In this document: piece after piece, positions 56,327 to 64,000 of the stretch
Numbering within the stretch: position 1 is the stretch's first letter
How the letters are laid out: every line of letters begins with the position of its first letter
Assembly: GCA_963576475.1 (NCBI GenBank)
Contig: OY754968.1
Coordinates: forward strand, 14,116,616 to 14,180,615
DNA: 64,000 nt
Reading direction: 5' to 3'
DNA from: Molanna angustata
Lineage: Eukaryota; Arthropoda; Insecta; Trichoptera; Molannidae
The notes under the pieces: generated by a model
The model's database searches: none
What the model saw: only the letters and a program-made list of their open reading frames with translations
Told to the model about the DNA's origin: nothing
Program-made: the position numbers and the translations under genes

Positions 56327-59300
56327 TTTTTTTTTGGGAGAAGGTGAGTTTGCTCCCCCCCCAACCCATCCTCTGGGATTGGAAAGTAAACCCTGCCTTC
56401 GACCTGGGGTCAGTATACTATACTGGTTTACCAAGCCACTGCATTTATGGTCCCCTAAAATGGCTCGCCATGTTCTTTGCTTTGGTGCCCAGGCGGGCAC
56501 TTGTGTTGGAGTTGATCGGCGACCTATCTTGATGATGTCATCCCGGCCGCTGCGCGGCGGGTCTGGTTGGAGGTGTGAGCCGAGGGAGATCTGTGTGAAA
56601 CGGTTCGTCGCTGGCCGGCCGCCGAATAGTACAGGGGCCCGACCTAAGCTAACGACTACGGGTTGGCTGCCCTATCAGTCGGCGCATAATCTCGCTGCAA
56701 TTGTTGTGCCGGATCGTGACCGGACGAGGTCCCAGCAGTTGTATGCGGGGGGCACCAGGCGTCCTCCACGGCCATATCCTCCCTCCTTCAACCTAGCAGC
56801 GCAGCTGCCGGAACAAATGTCCTTGAAAAGGGCTTCTGATCTCCTCGTTTCACAATGCCACCCCCCCCCCACAAAACCTTCATGACAGATAAACCCAATA
56901 ATAATGTTTATACAGCGACAACCAAGACTGCATACCCTCGCACCGTTTGTAAACTGTTGGTAGACTTCGCTAACATCAGAGGTATCCACAGTAATTTAAA
57001 TTCTGTTCACCATCACTTGCAATCTCAAAAACCACACCTGCTCTTTCTCACGGAAACACAAATTCAAGATCCACCCGACACAAGTTACCTCAACTGCCCA
57101 GGGTACATACTCGAAAGCATGTTTGTGCCCAAAGGAGGCTTGTGCCTCTACAGCCGCGAAGACATCAACTGTGTCAGATTGAAGGAGTTCGAGAACCCCG
57201 CCTTCAATGTTATGTGGGTCCGTTTAAAATCTAACAAATTCATAAAAATTTATGCTTGTATCTACCGATCTCCAAATATGAGTGATTATGATTCTTCCGA
57301 GCTTTTCAAATACTTAGGAGAAACCATTGACAGTCTTCTGTCTCGCTACCCGTCGGCAGAATTTGCGGTTCTCGGCGATTTCAATGTCCATCACTCCGAT
57401 TGGCTGAAATCGGGAACTACCGATTCGGCTGGCCGCATGACGGAATCCTTTGCTTTGTGTCATAACCTGGAGCAACTTGTTCAAGAGCCAACTCGCATCC
57501 CTGATGTCTCTGGGCATCGTTCCAATCTGCTTGATCTTTTTATGACTACCTCGCCAACGGGATACACACTGAAAGTCACAGCCCCACTGGGCTCTTCAGA
57601 CCATTGCCTTGTGCAAACGGCCATCCACTTCATCCCGGACCTTCCACCCGAAAAACCTAAAAGGAAAATTTGGCAATACAAGTCAGCAGATTGGAATGCA
57701 CTGCGAATACACTTTCGCGACTTTCCTTGGAATGAAGTCTGTTTTAGAACCAAAGACCCTTCTATCTGTGCGCGTGAGGTAGGGGATGTCATCACTTCTG
57801 CTATGGATGGCTATATTCCCTCCTCCCTCAAAACCTGCGGACCAGGCACAAAACCTTGGTTTGATTCCAAATGCCGAGAAGCAGTCACGCGTAAAAATCT
57901 GGCTTTCAAAACATTTCAAAAACTTCAATCCCCGTCAAACAAGAAAGCATACAACACGATGACAAAGGATTGTAAAAAAACCATTAATCAGGCTAAAAAA
58001 CTCCATGACCTGCATATAAGTCAAAAACTCTCCTCATGCCCTAACGGTAGCCGAAGATTCTGGTCATTGTCAACCTCCATAGGTCAGAACTTTTGCACAT
58101 CTTCATTTCCACCTTTAACGAACCATGACGGATCCATTGCTAACTCTGCCACCGACAAAGCTAATCTTCTCGGTAAATTATTTGCAGATAACTCAACCCT
58201 TGACGACGGAGGAAAAACTCCTCAACCAGTTCCACATTGTGGTTTTAAAATGAACGAAGTAAGGATTAACTTCTCTGAGGTTTTACTCGCCATCCGAGGG
58301 TTGGATGTTAACAAAGCTAATGGACCAGATGGAATTCCCGTTCTTGTGTTAAAAAAATGCTCCGCCGAACTAGCCCCAGTTCTCACTAAACTCTTCAAAC
58401 TCTCGTTTAAAACTGGTATTGTCCCATGTGACTGAAAAAAAGCGGTCATCCACCCAATTCCCAAAAAAGGTGATCGCTCCAACCCATCTAACTACCGACC
58501 CATCGCTATTACTTCTGTACTCTCCAAAATAATGGAAAGGGTACTAAACACCAAGTTGATCACATACCTCGAAGCAAACAAAATTTTAAGCGACCGCCAA
58601 TATGGATTTCGTGGAAATCGATCTTGTGGCGATCTACTCGCGTATGTGACATCCGTTTGGGGTCGAGTTATGGAACGCTTTGGAGAAGCTCAAACTGTCG
58701 CCCTTGACATCTCTAAAGCTTTCGACCGGGTTTGGCACCGAGGTCTCTTAATGAAACTCCCTTCTTATGGACTACCCCAGTCTCTGTGTACTTGGATTGC
58801 GAATTTTTTAAAAGATCGCGAAGTCATAACTGTAGTGGACGGTTGCTCTTCTTCTCCCCATTCCATTAATGCGGGAGTCCCTCAAGGGTCCATTCTATCT
58901 CCAACCCTATTCCTCCTACATATCAATGACTTGCTCTTACGCGCCCCCATCCACTGTTACGCTGATGACAGCACAGTCCATGACAATTTCTCTTTTGACA
59001 AACCTCCTAAACAGAGTGAAATATCAGAAGCCCGGAAAGACCTTCATCAAAAAATAAATAGCTACCTCCACTCAATCAATACCTGGGGTGAAAGTAATCT
59101 TGTTTCATTTAACGTCTCAAAAACCCAAGCCTGTCTAATTTCTGCGAAGAGAAACCCCAATGAATTGCAAGTGTCTTTCAACGGAAGCACCCTACCTAAC
59201 AGCAGCTCTATCGACCTGCTTGGAGTATCTATAACGAACCAATAACACTACAAGGGCTCCATCGAAGCTAAGGTGAAACTCGCCTCCAAAAAATTGAGCG

Positions 59301-59905
59301 TACTATATAGAGCGCGCAGATATTTTACTAAGACCCAGATCTGTATACTCTACAAAGCGCAAATACGCCCAATTATTGAATATGGCAGTCACCTCTGGAG
59401 TGGCGCCCCCCAATACCTACTGAATACCCTCGACGCTGTCCAAAGGCGTGCTATACGTCTGATTGATGATCCATCACTGACTGATGGATTGCAATCACTA
59501 GAACACAGACGCAGAGTCGGTATTTTAAGTTTATTCTATAGATACTACCACGGGAATTGCTCAGAAGAACTTGCATCTTTGGTCCCTCCTCCACCCACTC
59601 GCAACAGAGTCACTCGCTTCACTCAATCGCAGCATCCATTCACAGTGGACCTTCAACATATACGAACAAGTCGCTTCTCGAACTCCTTTATTAACTCAGC
59701 AGCCCGACTGTGGAACGATCTTCCGAATTCTGTGTTTCCATCTTCGTACAACCCGGGTCTTTTTAAAATCCGAATTAATAAACTCTTTTCTAGATTGCAA
59801 ACCCCTCCCAACGCTACGTAGTGCGCTTCTTCGGAAGAGTAAAATGGACCCAAATCCTAATAGCTGGCGTCCCCTACGTAGACATGTTAAAAAAAAAAAA
59901 AAAAA
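56327..59905 (+). mobile_element. Jockey/CR1-type LINE, nearly intact ORF2, inserted in the Penelope-like element
   Basis: Begins with a T-run and GGGAGAAGGTGAG at 56327 and ends in an A17 tract at 59889-59905. GAGC (56323-56326 and 59906-59909) is duplicated. The uninterrupted Penelope sequence at ~61245-61260 (plus copy) shows the empty site. The 5' ~530 bp is GC-rich and open in another frame (to 56885) without recognisable gag/zinc-knuckle motifs, so ORF1 is missing or unrecognised. Confidence 0.88.
56855..59821 (+). pseudogene. LINE ORF2: APE-type endonuclease + reverse transcriptase, two in-frame stops
   Basis: One frame of about 989 codons. The endonuclease (residues ~30-260) shows LLFLTETQ, YRSPN, AVLGDFNVHHSDW and SSDHCLV. 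The RT follows with NKANGPDGIP (~485), NYRPIAITSVLSKIME, YGFRGNRSCGDLL, ALDISKAFDRVWH, AGVPQGSILSPTLFLLHIND and the catalytic CYADDSTVH. The C-terminal part has SHLWSGAP, RAIRLIDDP and LWNDLPNSVFP. TGA at 58433-58435 falls where a tryptophan is usual (PCD-stop-KKAVIHPIPKKGD), and TAA at 59243-59245 falls after SITNQ. There are no frameshifts. The element is young but dead unless the stops are polymorphic. Family placement (CR1/Jockey superfamily) is from motif memory. Confidence 0.9.
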
Positions 59906-59909
59906 GAGC

Positions 59910-60604
59910 AGTCTCCACATGTCAGTTGGTATACGCCGGAGTTTTCCATTTTATTATCTTTATCTTTGGAATTCATTAAACTTTTTCCAATATTATTGTC
60001 AGTGTAAAATGCCGGTCTTATGTCTTTTGGTAAGAAATTTGAGACTAGTTGGGATAAATTATTAACAAACAATATGCGTCTCCATCTATATTCATCTTTT
60101 TTGATATTTGTATTATAACTATGTAGGTATCTATTGACGTTAATATTTTTTATTTTTTTATTTAAAATAGAATCTATCAATTTACTGTTATAACCATTAT
60201 TGTATGCAATCTGTTTTATTGTATTTAGTTCTTTATTAAAATTATTTGATGATAGTGGTATATTTAGTAATCTATGGACCATGGAATGATAAGCGGAATG
60301 TTTATGGGATGCTGGATGGTTGGATGTATTGTGGATAGTTGTATCTGTATAGGTCGGTTTACGATATATATCAAATTCAATTTTATTATTTACTATTGTC
60401 AATTTTAAATCTAAAAAATTAAGTGTTTTTTCCTTTTCTATTTCCAATGTGAACTGAATCTTAGGGTGAAACGAGTTTATAAAATTTAAGAGCAACTTTA
60501 ATTGTCGATCAGTACCGGTAAAAATGCAAAATATATCGTCCACGTATCTCTTCCATAAAAATATATATTTCAATAAAACCGAATTTGATCCAAATATTTT
60601 ATTT
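59910..60604 (-). pseudogene. Penelope-like reverse transcriptase C-terminal part (minus copy)
   Basis: Reads GSNSVLLKYIFLWKRYVDDI, then FCIFTGTDRQ, LNFLDLKLTI, DIYRKPTYTDTTIHNTSNHP, YNTNIKKDEYRWRRILFVNN and finally GVYQLTCGDCS before the LINE. The YVDD catalytic motif, the NFLDL motif and the YRKPT--D motif are typical of Penelope RT. Upstream motifs are lost by 5' truncation. This copy keeps the frame where the plus copy has a 2-bp deletion. Confidence 0.85.
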
Positions 60605-61624
60605 ACGTGGAGATACGTGGACGATATATTTTGCATTTTTACCGGTACTGATCGACAATTAAAGTTGCTCTTAAATTTTATAAACTCGTTTCACCCTAAG
60701 ATTCAGTTCACATTGGAAATAGAAAAGGAAAAAACACTTAATTTTTTAGATTTAAAATTGACAATAGTAAATAATAAAATTGAATTTGATATATATCGTA
60801 AACCGACCTATACAGATACAACTATCCACAATACATCCAACCATCCAGCATCCCATAAACATTCCGCTTATCATTCCATGGTCCATAGATTACTAAATAT
60901 ACCACTATCATCAAATAATTTTAATAAAGAACTAAATACAATAAAACAGATTGCATACAATAATGGTTATAACAGTAAATTGATAGACTCTATTTTAAAT
61001 AAAAAAATAAAAAATATTAACCAATAGATACCTACATAGTTATAATACAAATATCAAAAAAGATGAATATAGATGGAGACGCATATTGTTTGTTAATAAT
61101 TTATCCCAACTAGTCTCAAATTTCTTACCAAAAACAATAAGACCGGCATTTTACACTGACAATAATATTGGAAAAAGTTTAATGAATTCCAAAGATAAAG
61201 ATAATAAAATGGAAAACTCCGGCGTATACCAACTGACATGTGGAGACTGCTCTGCAGTCTACATAGGAAAAACAGGACGGAAATTTGAGACTAGAGTAAA
61301 AGAACATATTAGATGTATAAACAATGATAATTTTTCGGAATTCGCAGAACACTTAGTACTTAATGATCATCAATTTAATATGCAATCGGGAACAAAAATT
61401 TTACACGTCAACAAAGTAGGTCTCCGTCTTGATAATTTAGAGTCGCTAGAAATTAAAAAGTGTATTAATTCAAAACAGAACATAATAAACAATCAGTTAA
61501 ATTTATCTTTCAGTCCATTATTAAATATGTTTCCTTTTACTTCTAATCCTTCAGCCAATCGGACCCACCCTGCACAAGACCCAACCCTAAGTACCCCCAC
61601 CCTACCTCTACCTCCGCCCCCATA
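60605..61624 (+). pseudogene. Penelope-like RT fragment + GIY-YIG domain (plus copy, frameshifted)
   Basis: 60605-61027 reads TWRYVDDIFCIFTG to ...KIKNINQ and a stop. Compared with the minus copy, two bases are missing at ~61019-61022. The frame then resumes and from ~61030 runs through NNLSQLVSNFLPK, GVYQLTCGDC, SAVYIGKTGRKFETRVKEHI to a Pro/Ser-rich end at 61624. The RT lacks its N-terminal half, so the copy is inactive. Confidence 0.85.
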
Positions 61625-61659
61625 GATTTCTTGTAAGCACGTCGTCACATTCTGTTTCA

Positions 61660-61718
61660 GTTGAAAGTTAGCCTGATGAGGGAACGGTTAGTTCCGAAAC
61701 CGGTCGCATCGTTTCAAC
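61660..61718 (+). ncRNA. Hammerhead ribozyme motif, Penelope-like right end
   Basis: GTTGAAA (61660-61666) pairs with TTTCAAC (61712-61718). An internal loop GTTA/ATCG separates it from GC/GC. CTGATGA is at 61673-61679, stem II GGAAC/GTTCC closes GGTTA (61681-61695), GAAA is at 61696-61699, CCGG at 61700-61703, and TC with predicted cleavage after C61705. All invariant core positions are present. Hammerheads in Penelope-like termini are established knowledge. Confidence 0.8.
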
Positions 61719-61799
61719 CAAAAAACGTGGTTAATACAAAGTTATATCTTTAAATTTAATATAAAAACTAATTCAACGGTAATAATTAAAGAATAATAA

Positions 61800-63060
61800 T
61801 TAAACTATAGGAAAATTTTGTATAAAAACTCACCCTTGGTCTACAAAAAAGAAGAAGAAAATGAATAAGACTAATGGAAATAGTTTGTATTAAAACTCTC
61901 CCAAAAGTCTACGTAAATGAAGAAGAAGAATAATTAGACTAAAGGAAATAATTTTTATAAAAAAATGACCCAAATGTATACATAAAAGAAGATGAATTAG
62001 ACTATAGGAAATAGTTTGTATAAAAACTGTCCTAAAGGTCTACATAAAATTAAGAAGAAAAAGAATTAGACTCCAGGACCCGTCGCTTCAGACCCTTCAG
62101 TACCTCCCGTCCCTTCAAGCCCTTCAGTACCTCCCGTCCCTTCAAGCCCTTCAGTACCTCCCGTCCCTTCAATCCCTCATTACGTCCCTTCCCATCAGGC
62201 CCTTCAGTACCTCCCGTCCCTTCAGGCTGTTTTATACCTCCCGTCCCTTCAGGTCCTTTAGTGCCTCCCTTCCCTTCATTACATCCCGTCCCTTCAGTCG
62301 GTTAAGAAAAGTGTAAATCCAGAAACCAGAAGAGATGAAAGGACCTTCTTTTCCCAGGATGCTCCACCTTCATAGGTAAAATGACTAAATACACGAAGAA
62401 GAAGAAGAAAAAAGTTTAAATCCAGATACCTGCGAAGATAAAGAAGGAAAATTGGACCTTCTTCTCCCAGGATATTCCACCTTCATAGGTAAAATGACCA
62501 AATGCACGATGAAGAAGAAGAAGAAGAAAGTTTATATCCAGAAACCGTCTTGGAAGACCTGCGAAGAGATGGAAGGACAGTTGGACCTTCTTCTCCCAGG
62601 ATTCTCCAACTTCATAGGTAAAATGACCAAAAATACACGATGATGAAGAAGAAGAAGAAATAAGTTTAAATCCAGAAACCTGCGAAGATATGGAAGGAAA
62701 ATTGGACCTTCTTCTCCCAGGTTAGTCCACCTTCATAGGTAAAATGACCAAATACACGACGAAGAAGAAGAAGAAGAAGAAAGTTTTAATCCAGAAACCT
62801 GCGAAGAGATGGAAGGAAAATTGGACCATCATCTCCCAGGATAGTTCATCTTCATTGGTAAGATGACCAAATACACGTTGAAGAAAAAGAAGAAAAAAGT
62901 TTATATGCAGAACCCGTCCTGGAAGACCTGCGAAGAGATGGAGGGACAGTCGGACCTTCTTTTCCCAGGATACTCCCCCTTCATAGGTAAAATGATCAAA
63001 TACACGAAGAAGAAGAAGAATAAGAAAAAAGTTTAAATCCAGAAACCATCCCGGGCATAC
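61800..63060 (-). repeat. Internal tandem modules of Helitron A copy 3
   Basis: GAAATAGTTTGTATAAAAAC modules at 61800-62070, the GGGACGGGAGG minisatellite (as CCTCCCGTCCCTTCA) at 62060-62300, and ~110-bp units with GAAGAAGAAGAA and ACCTGCGAAGAGATGGAAGG at 62330-63060. Open frames here are artefacts of the repeats. Confidence 0.85.
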
Positions 63061-64000
63061 GCTCGACAATTCACCAAAGTTTCATTGTAATCGGACAAAC
63101 GGTTTATTAATAAATAAATAAAATAATTTTCCTATAGGAAATCAGTATATTGTTGATTAGTATGTAACCTACCTACAGTAGGTACCTACCTACAACAGTC
63201 TTCTAAATAAATTCGATTCATAAAAAAAATTATTTGAATATCACATTCTTTCTGTAACCATAGTAACCAATTCGAACATGTAAGAAATATCAAATGGTTC
63301 GGATACGTTTTTTGAATATGTAGGTAGGTACCTACATTGGTTTGTTCGAAGCCACAAAAACGAAAATCAACAATTGTCCAAAATATCAAATGCAATTGCA
63401 ATTTTATTATGCCTATATCTTTACTAATAATTAACAGACTTAAATTTACAATATATGTCTTAAAACTTGCTATAAAGTCTTGTGTTTCATTTTATTATTT
63501 CATAATCACATTTATTTCAAAGGTATATTATTTTAAAGAACATATTCATTCGGTAGGAAAATTAAATATCGTATGAAAAGATATTAAAATGGCGGGGTTA
63601 TATGTACATTTGTACAAATCGCTTACTTTAAAAATAAGTTAAACATTATAATTAGACAAAATATTCAACATGTTTTTCACTTAAAAGCTAAGTTATACTT
63701 GAAAATATATTTTATTCATGTAAATACGTACTTCTAACTTTTAAATTAACAGATATTTGCGTGCAAAAAGTACACTTTTTTGACAGATATGGTTTGGAAA
63801 ATTTTGTATGAAAAAAATAATTATTGAAATATTTTTAAAATGCAGCATTTTTATCGCATTATTTTTAGCGTGACACTGCATCAGGTATACTGGTACATGT
63901 TCGCACATAAATTATATTTTTAGATGCTCTTGGTTTTTCAGAAGGCGTGAGACAAACAAACACAGACACTAACATTTTGATTGCTTTATTACTTTAGATA

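Larger units (their letters stand above)
55769..61755. mobile_element. Inverted pair of 5'-truncated Penelope-like elements
   Basis: Two copies of one Penelope-like element point away from a shared centre at ~60555-60605. The minus copy runs leftward to ~55815 and the plus copy rightward to ~61755. The ends form a long inverted repeat (TTAAATTTAAAGATATAAC and its inverse). TTAATATAAAAACT stands at both borders (55755-55768 and 61756-61769) and fits a 14-bp target-site duplication. Both copies start just before the RT motif YVDD, so the N-terminal half of the RT is absent. Each ends with a GIY-YIG domain and a hammerhead-bearing terminus. Confidence 0.82.
54481..63998 (-). mobile_element. Non-autonomous Helitron, family A, copy 3 (interrupted)
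   Basis: Minus strand starts TCTAAAGTAATAAAGC at 63998 after an A and ends GGCGGGACATAAAAGCTAG at 54481 followed by T. Modules occur in the same order as copies 1 and 2. The ~110-bp TTCTTC units are at 62330-63060, the minisatellite at 62060-62300 and the TTTATACAAACTATTTCC modules at 55260-55760 and 61800-62070. A ~6-kb Penelope-like/LINE nest (55769-61755) splits it. Confidence 0.85.

Noticed and set aside
56223..56885. 220-codon ORF overlapping the LINE 5' end, as LINE ORF1
   Set aside because: It starts in Penelope sequence outside the LINE. The part inside the LINE shows no coiled coil, zinc knuckle or RRM signature, and the antisense is also open, as expected from GC-rich 5' UTR.

Overview
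The window looks like a piece of a lepidopteran (moth or butterfly) nuclear genome. The grounds are strong AT-richness, abundant TAGGTACCTA-type runs, GT-AG introns up to about 24 kb, tRNA-derived SINEs, and dense Helitron, LINE and Penelope-like content. I recognise no bacterial, viral or organellar gene. The taxonomic call is inference.

One host gene spans most of the window on the minus strand: an orthologue of PHLPP (PH domain and leucine-rich repeat protein phosphatase). Six exons can be spliced in silico with consistent phase: 53937-53729 (end of the PH domain), 30090-29792, 5575-5413, 4737-4579 and 2517-2364 (leucine-rich repeats), and 1854 to the window edge (last LRRs, PP2C phosphatase domain, start of the C-terminal tail). 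The 5' exons lie beyond 64000 and the 3' end lies before position 1. The two large introns (5576-29791 and 30091-53728) plus more than 10 kb of upstream intron hold almost everything else.

The rest is a layered repeat landscape. (a) Helitron family A begins TC and ends CTAG. Two copies stand head-to-tail at 6216-11798 with an exact junction. A third, inverted copy at 54481-63998 is split by a Penelope-like inverted pair at 55769-61755, which is itself split by a nearly intact LINE at 56327-59905, so there are three nested generations with readable target-site duplications. (b) Both Penelope-like ends carry a full hammerhead-ribozyme motif. (c) A 44-bp satellite (45445-46568 and 52646-53442), with a 230-bp higher-order period in part, is interrupted by a 6,077-bp hAT-like element. 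That element has 14-bp terminal inverted repeats, an 8-bp duplication (CAGATGAC) and CAAGAC-rich subterminal arrays. Removing it restores the satellite register exactly. (d) Helitron-like family B (TC start, 3' hairpin, CTAG end) occurs at 23.4, 27.3, 47.8 and 48.9 kb and as fragments. (e) Two copies of a GGGCCGGTCTTATAAACG-ended MITE with TAA duplications lie at 37660-39575. One carries a SINE and the other a deleted trace of it. (f) There are also a near-perfect 321-bp palindrome at 45074-45394, several foldback elements, at least three SINE families, LINE tails, and 100-bp and 147-bp tandem arrays.

Two short open stretches remain unexplained: 20538-20945 on the minus strand, and a lysine-rich mini-ORF at 13738-13821. 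No canonical tRNA gene, rRNA or CRISPR array was seen. The tRNA-like sequences all look like SINE heads.
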